Shown here in pieces: positions 1 to 7,029 of a DNA stretch of 64,000 nt (position 1 is its first letter; each line of letters starts with the position of its first letter). A model generated the notes under the pieces. That model made no database searches and was not told where the DNA came from. It worked only from the letters and a program-made list of their open reading frames with translations. The stretch spans positions 5,830,501-5,894,500 of the forward strand of contig NZ_CP029427.2 in assembly GCF_002266465.3 (NCBI RefSeq), in the 5' to 3' direction. This DNA comes from Bradyrhizobium symbiodeficiens (GTDB lineage: Bacteria > Pseudomonadota > Alphaproteobacteria > Rhizobiales > Xanthobacteraceae). Position numbers and translations under genes: made by a program.

Positions 1-1
1 C

Positions 2-805
2 GACACCAAGCACGTGCTGCTGTTCCCTGAAGATCCCGCTGAGGCCTTCGAGTTCGCAGCCGCCGCGTTCGATCTTGCCGAACGGCTGCAGACCACGATC
101 TTCCTGATGCTCGACCTCGACATCGGCATGAACCACCGGCTCAGCCGGCCGCTGAAATGGGACGATGCCAAGCAGTATGACCGCGGCAAGGTGATGACCG
201 CGGAGATGCTGGATGAGGGCCGCGACTTCGGCCGCTATCTCGACGTCGATGGCGACGGCATCCCCTATCGCACCTATCCCGGCACGCACCCGACCAAGGG
301 CTCCTACTTCACCCGCGGCACCTCGCGCGACCGCTATGCGCGCTATTCCGAGGAAGGCTCGGTCTACGCCGACAACATGCAGCGCCTGATGCGCAAGTTC
401 GAGACCGCGCAGGACCTGGTGCCGCGGCCGCTGCAGGCCAATGCGGAACGGCCGACCAAATATGGCGTGATCTATTTCGGCTCGACCTCGCCGGCGATGG
501 ACGAGGCGGTCGCCCTCCTGGAAGCACGCGGGCATCAGCTCGACCGCCTGCGCATCCGCGCCTTCCCGTTCCATTCGAGCGTGGCGAGCTTCCTCGCCGA
601 GCACGATTTCGTCTACGTCGTCGAGCAGAACCGCGACAGCCAGCTCCGCCAGCTCATCGTCAACGAGAACGGCATCGATCCAGTCCGCCTCGTTCCGATC
701 GTGCATTACGACGGCTCGCCGATCACCGCCCGCTTCATCGCCAAAGCCATTGGCGACCACCAGGATCACCTCAAGGTGACCCCGCTCCGCAAGGCCGTGT
801 CATGA
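2..805 (+). CDS. korA: 2-oxoacid:ferredoxin oxidoreductase alpha subunit (3' part)
   Basis: Only the last 267 residues are present; the reading frame is open to the left edge, so the start lies outside the window. With KorB it would oxidise a 2-oxoacid, probably 2-oxoglutarate, to the acyl-CoA while reducing ferredoxin in the cytoplasm. The visible part matches the end of the pyrimidine-binding domain and the following domain of fused gamma-alpha type KorA proteins, including a stretch around residues 60-105 rich in Gly/Asp/Tyr and a C-terminal Rossmann-like segment (YGVIYFGSTSPAMDEAV). The stop codon overlaps the korB start as ATGA, so the two subunits are translationally coupled. The identity rests on the partner gene and family resemblance; the substrate is inferred. 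Confidence 0.88.
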   Translation, partial: DTKHVLLFPEDPAEAFEFAAAAFDLAERLQTTIFLMLDLDIGMNHRLSRPLKWDDAKQYDRGKVMTAEMLDEGRDFGRYLDVDGDGIPYRTYPGTHPTKGSYFTRGTSRDRYARYSEEGSVYADNMQRLMRKFETAQDLVPRPLQANAERPTKYGVIYFGSTSPAMDEAVALLEARGHQLDRLRIRAFPFHSSVASFLAEHDFVYVVEQNRDSQLRQLIVNENGIDPVRLVPIVHYDGSPITARFIAKAIGDHQDHLKVTPLRKAVS

Positions 806-1857
806 CCTATATTGCCAAGCCGAAATTCCATCATCCCGGGCTGAAGAAGAACGATCTCGGCTACACTCACCGCGACTACGAGGGCAAGATCTCGACGCTG
901 TGCGCGGGGTGCGGCCACGATTCAATCACGGCCTCGATCATCGAGGCCTGCTACGAGCTCTCGATCGAGCCGCATCGGGTGGCGAAGATCTCCGGCATCG
1001 GCTGCTCGTCGAAGACGCCGGACTATTTCCTCGGCAATTCGCACGGATTCAACTCCGTGCACGGCCGCATGCCCAGCGTGCTGACCGGCGCCAATCTCGC
1101 CAATCGCGATTTGATCTATCTCGGCGTCTCCGGCGATGGCGACAGCGCCTCGATCGGCTTCGGCCAGTTCGCGCATTCGATCCGGCGCGGTGTCAACATG
1201 ACCTATATCGTCGAGAACAACGGGGTCTACGGCCTGACCAAGGGCCAGTTCTCGGCGACCGCCGACCGCGGCTCGAAATCCAAGAAGGGCGTCACCAACA
1301 CCGACAACGCCATCGACCTCGTCGCCATCGCGTTGCAGCTGGGGGCCACCTTCGTGGCGCGCTCGTTCTCGGGCGACAAGACCCAGCTGGTTCCGCTGAT
1401 CGCGGCTGCGATCCGTCACAAGGGCGCATCCTTCATCGACGTCATCAGCCCCTGCATCGCCTTCAACAACCACGCCGGCTCGACCAAGAGCTTCGACTAT
1501 GTCCGCGAGCACAACGACGCCGTCAACCGGCTCGACGTGCTGGTGGGCCGCGATCCCATTGCGGTGGACTATGCGCCGGGCACGGTGCAAATGGTCGAGC
1601 AGCACGACGGCAGCAAGATCGCGCTGCGGAAGATCGACGCGGACTACGATCCGCATGACCGGTTAGGGGCCCAGACTTTCCTCGCGAAGCATGCCGCGAA
1701 GGGGCAGATCGTCACCGGCCTGCTCTATGTCGACCCCGATGCGGAAGATCTGCACGAGCATCTCAACACCGTCGAGACCCCGCTCAACACGCTGGAAGCC
1801 GACACGCTGTGTCCGGGTTCGGCGGCGCTGGACAAGTTCAACGCCAGCCTGCGGTGA
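802..1857 (+). CDS. korB: 2-oxoacid:ferredoxin oxidoreductase beta subunit
   Basis: 351 residues. This subunit binds thiamine diphosphate and, in the family, an iron-sulfur cluster. The N-terminal part has the Cys-containing motif CAGCGHDSI (around residues 34-42) followed by CSSKTP. A TPP/Mg site is clear at GDGDSASIGFGQF with the downstream ENNGVYGLTKGQ segment, as in all KorB/PorB proteins. It overlaps korA by four bases. Its stop codon directly abuts the stop codon of the convergent gene at 1858-2304, with no base between them, so no separate terminator fits there. 2-Oxoglutarate is the usual substrate of the two-subunit aerobic form, but the sequence alone does not exclude other 2-oxoacids. 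Confidence 0.93.
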   Translation: MTYIAKPKFHHPGLKKNDLGYTHRDYEGKISTLCAGCGHDSITASIIEACYELSIEPHRVAKISGIGCSSKTPDYFLGNSHGFNSVHGRMPSVLTGANLANRDLIYLGVSGDGDSASIGFGQFAHSIRRGVNMTYIVENNGVYGLTKGQFSATADRGSKSKKGVTNTDNAIDLVAIALQLGATFVARSFSGDKTQLVPLIAAAIRHKGASFIDVISPCIAFNNHAGSTKSFDYVREHNDAVNRLDVLVGRDPIAVDYAPGTVQMVEQHDGSKIALRKIDADYDPHDRLGAQTFLAKHAAKGQIVTGLLYVDPDAEDLHEHLNTVETPLNTLEADTLCPGSAALDKFNASLR

Positions 1858-2304
1858 TCATTTGCCGCGCTGAAGCGGCGGCCTGACACGGATGGTGATC
1901 TTGTCCGACACGACAGGCGGCTCGAACGGATAATGCTTCGCGTCGCCCAGCACCAGTTGAAGGGTATGGGTCCCGGGCGGAAGCTCGAGAAATGTCTCGG
2001 TCTGCCCTGCCCCGAAATGCAGATGCGACTTGTCCTGCGGGATCGGCTCCTTCGGATCGATGGGATCGCTGACGTCGACCAACAAATGATGATGGCCGGC
2101 GTTCTGGTAGTCGTCGCCGGCATGCGTCACGCCCATGTTGCGCAAGCCGAACCGAACCAGAAATCCGCCGCGCAGTTTTTGCCCGTCATACGGGGTGATG
2201 AAGTAAAGTTTGGCATCCTTCGGAGCCGTCTTGCCCTGCGGATAGGCAATCCCCGGAAGCAGGACCAGAACCGCAGACAACGCGACAAAGCGAAAGATGT
2301 GCAT
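1858..2304 (-). CDS. exported DUF4399 family protein
   Basis: 148 residues starting at the ATG at 2304, preceded by AGGAG at good spacing. The open frame runs further upstream, but the extra sequence overlaps the next gene and has no family match. The first ~23 residues form a signal peptide (hydrophobic FVALSAVLVLLPG then an Ala-Tyr-Pro cleavage region). The rest matches the DUF4399 pattern: GHHHLLVDV, IPQDKSHLHFGAGQTE, LPPGTHTLQLVLGD. The family is periplasmic, His-rich and of unknown function; metal binding is a reasonable guess from the histidines. The gene lies 17 bp downstream of the cyclase/FGE-like gene and is probably co-transcribed with it. Confidence 0.82.
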   Translation of the reverse strand: MHIFRFVALSAVLVLLPGIAYPQGKTAPKDAKLYFITPYDGQKLRGGFLVRFGLRNMGVTHAGDDYQNAGHHHLLVDVSDPIDPKEPIPQDKSHLHFGAGQTETFLELPPGTHTLQLVLGDAKHYPFEPPVVSDKITIRVRPPLQRGK

Positions 2305-2321
2305 CAAACTTACTCCTGCAC

Positions 2322-3851
2322 TCAAGGACTGAGCGCGACACGGAACCCATGCGTGGGGTAACGAACGTTGGTATCGTAACCGTCGCGGTTGGATGGCCGC
2401 ACGTATCTCGAATCGTTCTTCCAGGAGCCCGAGCGCAGGACGTGCGAACTGCAGTCCCCACCGCTCCATGCTGAACCGTCGACCGGCGCACCCTGGTAAT
2501 TCTTGTGCCAGCAGTCCTCGACCCACTGGTCGACGCCGCCGCCCATGTCGTGGAGCCCGAATGGATTCGGCTTGAAGCTGCCGACCTTCGCCGGCTGCTC
2601 GGCCGCGAGGTCGCCGCAATCCTTGCATCCGGCCATGCCGGGCTGAAGCTTGTCGCCCCACCAATACTTCGTTTGCGTTCCGCCGCGGGCCGCGTATTCC
2701 CATTCGGCCTCGCTCGGCAGCCGGTATTGCTTTTTCGTCGTCTGCGACAGAAAGGCGGCATATTGCTGCGCGTCAGTCCAGCTCACGTTGCTGACCGGCG
2801 CATCGTCCTTGCCTGTCGCCGTGAAACCACATGCGTTGGCCGCCGCGCATTCGTTCCACTCCCGCACCGTCACCGGATATTTTCCGATCGAGAACGGCTT
2901 GATCGTGACCTGGTGGACGGGACGCTCGGTCGGATCATCATTGCTTCCCATCGCGAAACTGCCGCCGCGAATGGCGATCATTTCAGGCTCGCGCACCGAC
3001 GTCGAGGACGGGCTTGACGCCGGGGCGGGCGACGAAGGCGCCGAAGCCAATGAGGGAGAGGGTTGCGGCGCCTGCGTCGCCAGTTCGCGCGGCGGAGCTT
3101 GCGGAGCCGGGGATGGGGCCGGAGACGCGGCAGGCGTTGCGATCTGTTCGCCCACCCTGCCCTGATACTGTGCGAGCAAATACCAGAGCGCGCCGGCAGC
3201 AATGACGAGCAGCGTGATGGCCAAGAGAAAGATCAGCGCGTTCTCGCGCCGGCTTCTCGTCTTGCCGACGGCGTCTGCATCCGGCAGCACGCGATAGACG
3301 CGCACCGGATCGGTGATGTTCTTGACCTTGCGGTCTCCGAGCGATTCATAACCGCACACGACCTTGTGCTTGATCTGCTCGTAGATCGCGCCGGAGATGT
3401 AGACCTGCCCCGGTTCCGCGATGCCCTCGATACGCGTGGCGATGTTGACGCCGTCGCCATAGATGTCGTCCGGCTCCACGATGACATCACCGAGATTGAC
3501 GCCAATCCGATATTCGAGCCGGGAATGCTTGGGAAGCGAGGCGTTGCGGCCGATGAGATTTTGCTGAATCACGATGCTGCATCGAACCGCCTCCACGGGA
3601 CTGTCGAAGATGGCGATGAAGCCGTCGCCCGTCGTCTTCACCAGGCTTCCATGGTGTTCGATGATGCTGGGCTGGATGAGATCTCGCTCGATCCGCTTGA
3701 CGCGAACATGCGTGCCTTCCTCGTCGGCCTGCATCAAGCGGCTGTAGGAAGCGATGTCACCGACAATGATTGCTGCCAGACGACGCGGCATCGCGCCGTG
3801 CGGAGGTGGCTCGTCCTGATTCCCGGATCTGAAGTTGCGAATTTCGCCCAT
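2322..3851 (-). CDS. class III adenylate/guanylate cyclase fused to a periplasmic FGE-sulfatase-like domain
   Basis: 509 residues from the ATG at 3851; a TTG 18 bases upstream is also in frame. An N-terminal class III cyclase domain (about residues 22-190) keeps both metal-binding aspartates (VGDIASYS near residue 32, TTGDGFIA near 76) and the VNIATR motif, so it can plausibly make cyclic nucleotide. One transmembrane helix lies at about 205-226. A Pro/Ser/Ala-rich linker follows, then an FGE-sulfatase (SUMF1-like) domain from about 290 to the end (GGSFAMGS, RLPSEAEWEYAARGG, HGFRVALS). The topology puts the cyclase in the cytoplasm and the FGE-like domain in the periplasm. The FGE-like domain lacks the catalytic cysteine pair: the usual Cys-containing stretch before the final Arg-rich segment reads GSWKNDSRYVRPSNR. 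It is more likely a sensor or binding module than a formylglycine-generating enzyme. The gene precedes the DUF4399 gene by 17 bp. Confidence 0.85.
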   Translation of the reverse strand: MGEIRNFRSGNQDEPPPHGAMPRRLAAIIVGDIASYSRLMQADEEGTHVRVKRIERDLIQPSIIEHHGSLVKTTGDGFIAIFDSPVEAVRCSIVIQQNLIGRNASLPKHSRLEYRIGVNLGDVIVEPDDIYGDGVNIATRIEGIAEPGQVYISGAIYEQIKHKVVCGYESLGDRKVKNITDPVRVYRVLPDADAVGKTRSRRENALIFLLAITLLVIAAGALWYLLAQYQGRVGEQIATPAASPAPSPAPQAPPRELATQAPQPSPSLASAPSSPAPASSPSSTSVREPEMIAIRGGSFAMGSNDDPTERPVHQVTIKPFSIGKYPVTVREWNECAAANACGFTATGKDDAPVSNVSWTDAQQYAAFLSQTTKKQYRLPSEAEWEYAARGGTQTKYWWGDKLQPGMAGCKDCGDLAAEQPAKVGSFKPNPFGLHDMGGGVDQWVEDCWHKNYQGAPVDGSAWSGGDCSSHVLRSGSWKNDSRYVRPSNRDGYDTNVRYPTHGFRVALSP

Positions 3852-4175
3852 TGCGCGGGGACTCCACAAACTTGCAAAGGCAGGCCCCAGCCTACGACTT
3901 CGAGAAGCAGTCGTCTGTGAAGGCTATCACATTGACAAACTGGAACAACGTCGAAGGAGTAGTGATATCGAGTTCCTGTCAGCGAAGGCTTTGAACCCTT
4001 CTGGCCCGACCGGCGACTAAAGCACCGCTCGCGACCTCCATTCCATGTCGATCCTGTGATGACGATGTCGAAGAGGAGCGAACGTGAACGTGCCACGCTT
4101 GGCCCGCGACTAACGGCCAATCGGCCCTGATCGTCCCGTCGCGGGCCGTCAACGGCTCACGCGTTCGGTGCGACC
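3852..4175. other. gene-free stretch between divergent genes
   Basis: About 320 bases between the divergent cyclase gene and the exported protein at 4176. Short open frames here have no convincing start or family match. A TTGACA lies at 3932-3937 but has no good -10 partner. I see no RNA gene, strong hairpin or repeat. Confidence 0.5.
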
Positions 4176-4799
4176 ATGAAGCTTGCCCTCATCCTGCCGC
4201 TCGTCCTTGCCGCATTCACCGGCGCCGCCTACGCCGATGAGGCCGACAAGGTCCGGGAGACCACCAAGGCCGAAGCTGAGGCCTTCACGGCGCGGGTCTA
4301 TGCGGGGGCGCCGGGCGACAAGGCCTATGCCTGCTTCGTCCGCCGCTACGATTCCGAACATCTGGCGCGGCATCCCAAGCAGAAGGTCGCGTCGATGAAG
4401 CTGCTGATCTCGGCGGAGACCGACAATGAAGACAAGCAGCTGCACAATTCCTTCCGCCTTGGCTTCCGCTATCGCCATCGCAGCGGCGATTTCGACTCCA
4501 GCGGCTCGTGCGGCAGCCACGCGGTGCTGCTCAGCCAGGGCGACGAAGTCCGCATGGGCTGCGGCGTCGACTGCGAGGGCGGCGGCATCGAGGTGGCGCT
4601 GTCCAAGGACAACAAGTCCGCCATCATCAGGCTCGAACAGGTCCGGGTCTGGCAGAACAGCAAGCCGGATGACGAGGCCGAGCATGCGCTGGTCGCCGGC
4701 GCCGATGACAAGATCTTCCGGCTCGATCGCACCGATAACAGCGAGTGCGCCTCGCTCGTGACCGACCGCAAGGAACTCGCCGCGCTGCGCCACAAGTGA
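4176..4799 (+). CDS. exported protein of unknown function
   Basis: 207 residues with a clear signal peptide (MKLALILPLVLAAFTGAAYA, likely cleaved after the Ala-Tyr-Ala at about residue 20). The mature part is charged and hydrophilic, with four to five cysteines (YACFVRR, GSCGSH, MGCGVDCEGGG, NSECAS) that could form periplasmic disulfides. I do not recognise a domain. The ribosome-binding site is weak. The next gene, also exported, starts 35 bp downstream, so the two may be co-transcribed. Codon use and signal peptide support a real gene. Confidence 0.7.
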   Translation: MKLALILPLVLAAFTGAAYADEADKVRETTKAEAEAFTARVYAGAPGDKAYACFVRRYDSEHLARHPKQKVASMKLLISAETDNEDKQLHNSFRLGFRYRHRSGDFDSSGSCGSHAVLLSQGDEVRMGCGVDCEGGGIEVALSKDNKSAIIRLEQVRVWQNSKPDDEAEHALVAGADDKIFRLDRTDNSECASLVTDRKELAALRHK

Positions 4800-4834
4800 T
4801 ATGTCTCCGACGAAGTCAGTCGAGGGAGATCGCC

Positions 4835-5284
4835 ATGAACCGCCGGAACATGTTGTGGAGCGCCGCCTCGGCTTTGGGCGCAGCGCTTGGCGCCTGGAGC
4901 GCAAAGGCGGCAACCGAGGCCGCGCCGTCGGACAAGCTCAAGGTCGTCTACCATCTCAGCGATGCCGAGAAGGTCAACTTCGTGCTCGGCAACATCCAGA
5001 ACCACATCGACGGCGTCGGCGGTCCCGACCACGTCACGATCGCGCTGGTGATTCATGGGCCGGCGCTTAAGGCGTTCCACGCGGCGCAGGCAAACCCCGA
5101 TATCAGCAAGCGCGTCGGCGAATTCTCCAAGGACGGCGTCGAGCTCGCCGCCTGCGGCAACACCATGAAGGCGCAAAGCGTGACGCTGAAGGAGTTGCTG
5201 CCGGGCTTCGTCAGCGCGGAAAAAGGCGGCGTGGTCCGGCTGGCAGAGCTGCAATCGCGGGGATATTTTTACTTGCGGCCGTAG
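4835..5284 (+). CDS. exported DsrE/DsrF-like (YchN fold) protein
   Basis: 149 residues. The ATG at 4835 follows a GAGGGAGA ribosome-binding site; the frame continues upstream into the preceding gene and was not used. The N-terminus (MNRRNMLWSAASALGAALG, then AAKA-type cleavage) looks like a Tat- or Sec-type signal. The mature part fits the DsrE/DsrF-like fold: KVVYHLSDAEKVNFVLGNIQNHIDG, HVTIALVIHGPALKAF, and a C-terminal VELAACGNTMKAQ with one Cys, as in the periplasmic DsrE family linked to sulfur chemistry. The real substrate is unknown. Confidence 0.78.
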   Translation: MNRRNMLWSAASALGAALGAWSAKAATEAAPSDKLKVVYHLSDAEKVNFVLGNIQNHIDGVGGPDHVTIALVIHGPALKAFHAAQANPDISKRVGEFSKDGVELAACGNTMKAQSVTLKELLPGFVSAEKGGVVRLAELQSRGYFYLRP

Positions 5285-5313
5285 GTCTTGAGGTCCCGCC
5301 ACACCCTCTGTGC

Positions 5314-5367
5314 TTGACACACCCATAACTCCACGGTTATGAGTCAATCCATAACTTTCCGGTTATG
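5314..5367 (+). promoter_or_regulatory. arsR-type promoter with two tandem palindromic operators
   Basis: A TTGACA -35 (5314-5319) is followed 17 bp later by TTATGA (5337-5342) as -10. Two 18-bp palindromes of identical design, CATAAC-N6-GTTATG, lie at 5324-5341 and 5350-5367, 26 bp apart. The first covers the spacer and part of the -10; the second ends just before the ArsR start at 5376. This arrangement is what autorepression by a dimeric ArsR protein would need. Confidence 0.75.
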
Positions 5368-5375
5368 GATCCTCC

Positions 5376-5699
5376 ATGTCCCCAGCCCCCGATCTCTTGT
5401 TCAAGACGCTCGCCGACCCGACGCGGCGGGCGATCTTCGAGCGGCTGTGCCGCGAGGGCGAGCAGACGGTCGGGGCGCTCACCGTGCGCTCCGGTGTGTC
5501 CCAGCCGGCGGTCTCGAAACATCTCGGCGCGTTGAAACAGGCGGGCCTCGTGCGCGACCGCCATGAGGGACGGCAGACTCATTACAGCGCACAGCCCGGC
5601 GCGCTCAATCCGCTGATCGACTGGACCAGCCAGATGGCCGGGTTCTGGCAGAACCGGCTCGATGCGCTCGACGATCTCCTGAAGAGGATGGACCAATGA
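5376..5699 (+). CDS. ArsR-family winged-helix transcriptional regulator
   Basis: 107 residues. It has the typical ArsR core: LLFKTLADPTRRAIFERL, then the helix-turn-helix GALTVRSGVSQPAVSKHLGAL and the wing (LVRDRHEGRQTHYSAQ). There is no ELCVCDL-type metal site, so it belongs to the non-metal subgroup usually paired with SRPBCC (AHSA1) proteins. That is the case here: its stop overlaps the next gene by four bases. The two CATAAC-N6-GTTATG palindromes immediately upstream are its probable operators, giving autorepression. Confidence 0.92.
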   Translation: MSPAPDLLFKTLADPTRRAIFERLCREGEQTVGALTVRSGVSQPAVSKHLGALKQAGLVRDRHEGRQTHYSAQPGALNPLIDWTSQMAGFWQNRLDALDDLLKRMDQ

Positions 5700-6127
5700 C
5701 CGAGGCTTCGCGCGAAATGCGCTCCGTCGTGATAGAGCGCGAATTTGCCTTTCCGGCGGAGCGGCTCTGGCGTGCGCTGACGCAGCCGCATCTGATCGAG
5801 GAATGGCTGATGAAGAACGACTTCAAGCCTGATGTCGGTCATCGCTTCAATCTTCGCGGTGAATGGGGCGGCGTGCTGGATTGCGAGGTGCTCACCATCG
5901 AGCCGCAGAAGACCCTCGCCTACACTTGGAATTTCTCGCATGAAGACGCCGCCTTCGACCTCAAGAGCGTCGTCACTTTCACGCTGACGCCGACCGGCGC
6001 GGGCACGCATCTGCGCGTCGAGCAGGCGGGCTTCAGCCCGACGCAGAAGCAGGCTTACGGCGGCGCGCATGCCGGCTGGAAGCAGTTTTTGGCCAAGCTG
6101 GACGATCTGCTGGCGCGGCCTGAGTAA
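5696..6127 (+). CDS. SRPBCC / AHSA1-domain protein
   Basis: 143 residues with the Aha1-C/START-like hallmark segments: VVIEREFAFPAERLWRALTQPHLIEEWL near the N-terminus and TYTWNF, LRVEQAGF and a C-terminal GWKQFLAKLDDLL. The fold makes a hydrophobic pocket; the ligand is unknown. It is translationally coupled to the ArsR gene, and such pairs are common in soil bacteria, where the SRPBCC protein may bind or convert the inducer. Length is normal for the family. Confidence 0.88.
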   Translation: MTEASREMRSVVIEREFAFPAERLWRALTQPHLIEEWLMKNDFKPDVGHRFNLRGEWGGVLDCEVLTIEPQKTLAYTWNFSHEDAAFDLKSVVTFTLTPTGAGTHLRVEQAGFSPTQKQAYGGAHAGWKQFLAKLDDLLARPE

Positions 6128-6165
6128 GCGCATCCATTCAACCATCGCAAGGAGGTCCGTTGAAC

Positions 6166-6375
6166 ATGTGGATTCGACAAACTCATCGCTGGCTATCCAT
6201 CGCCTTTACCCTCGCGGTGATCGCCAACATCGTCGCCATGATAATGCAGCTCGATGCCGCCTGGATCGGTTTCCTGGCGCTTGTGCCGCTGATCCCGCTG
6301 CTCGCGACCGGGCTGTATCTGTTCGCGCTCCCGTATCTCGGCCGTCGTGGTACGCATGGTGAGGCGAGGTCATGA
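6166..6375 (+). CDS. small two-helix membrane protein
   Basis: 69 residues from the ATG at 6166; a TTG at 6160 lies nearer the GGAGG at 6151-6155 and would add two residues. Two hydrophobic stretches (about residues 10-30 and 35-58) predict two transmembrane helices, with a short basic C-terminus. I do not recognise a named family. It sits between the SRPBCC gene and the DUF1801 gene and overlaps the latter by four bases, so it belongs to the ArsR-controlled operon. Confidence 0.72.
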   Translation: MWIRQTHRWLSIAFTLAVIANIVAMIMQLDAAWIGFLALVPLIPLLATGLYLFALPYLGRRGTHGEARS

Positions 6376-6809
6376 AGAAAGCGGAGGCGAAGAAGAACGC
6401 CGCGAAGGTGACGGACGGACCCTCACCCTCCAAGCTGATCGACGGCAGGATCAAGGAGCTCGGCGACTGGCGCGGCGAAATGCTGGCGCGCGTCCGCGGC
6501 CTGATCAAGCAGGCCGATCCTGAAGTCGTCGAAGAGTGGAAATGGCGCGGCGTCCCTGTATGGGAACACGACGGCATCATCTGCACCGGCGAGACCTACA
6601 AGGAAGTGGTGAAGATGACCTTTGCCAAGGGCGCGGCGCTGGATGATCCCGCCGGCCTGTTCAATTCCAGCCTCGACGGCAATGTCCGGCGCGCGATCGA
6701 TATTCGCGAAGGCGAGACGATCAACGAGAAAGCGTTGAAGGCGCTGATCCGCGCGGCTGTGGAGTTGAATGCGTCCAAGAAGAAGCCAGCCAGGAAGCGA
6801 TCGAGTTAG
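6372..6809 (+). CDS. DUF1801 domain protein
   Basis: 145 residues. The central part matches DUF1801 (YdhG-like): IKELGDWRGEMLARVRGLIKQADPEVVEEWKWRGVPVWEHDGIICTGETYKEVVKMTFAKGAAL. The N-terminus is Lys/Ala-rich and probably disordered. Family function is unknown. It is the last gene of the arsR-SRPBCC-membrane protein operon, starting within the stop of the preceding gene (ATGA). Confidence 0.85.
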   Translation: MKKAEAKKNAAKVTDGPSPSKLIDGRIKELGDWRGEMLARVRGLIKQADPEVVEEWKWRGVPVWEHDGIICTGETYKEVVKMTFAKGAALDDPAGLFNSSLDGNVRRAIDIREGETINEKALKALIRAAVELNASKKKPARKRSS

Positions 6810-6858
6810 AGTAGCGAAGCCGATGCACATTCCCGGCGAACGTCAGTGCAAGCGCCTC

Positions 6859-6986
6859 GTCCTTCGAGACGACCGCTTTGCGGTCTCCTCAGGATGAGGC
6901 TCGGCAGCATCTCCGCGTGCCAAATTGCGGCCCCATACGCCGTCCTCATCCTGAGGGCCCGCCAGAGGCGGGCGTCTCGAAGGATG
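6859..6986. repeat. nested palindromic intergenic repeat (Bradyrhizobium-type)
   Basis: Outer arms GTCCTTCGAGACG (6859-6871) and CGTCTCGAAGGATG (6973-6986) are inverted. Inside them CCTCAGGATGAGG (6887-6899) and CCTCATCCTGAGG (6944-6956) are also inverted, and each is itself nearly palindromic. The element sits between the convergent DUF1801 and spoVR genes and fills most of that gap. It resembles dispersed repeats of Bradyrhizobium genomes; it may also act as a terminator in RNA. Confidence 0.75.
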
Positions 6987-7029
6987 GCCCCGGGCGAAAT
7001 ATCGCAGCGTCACGCGCCAACAGCCCGCC

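Noticed and set aside
2305..2703. N-terminal extension of the DUF4399 protein
   Set aside because: The open frame continues upstream but overlaps the cyclase/FGE gene in another frame; the ATG at 2304 has AGGAG and begins a signal peptide.
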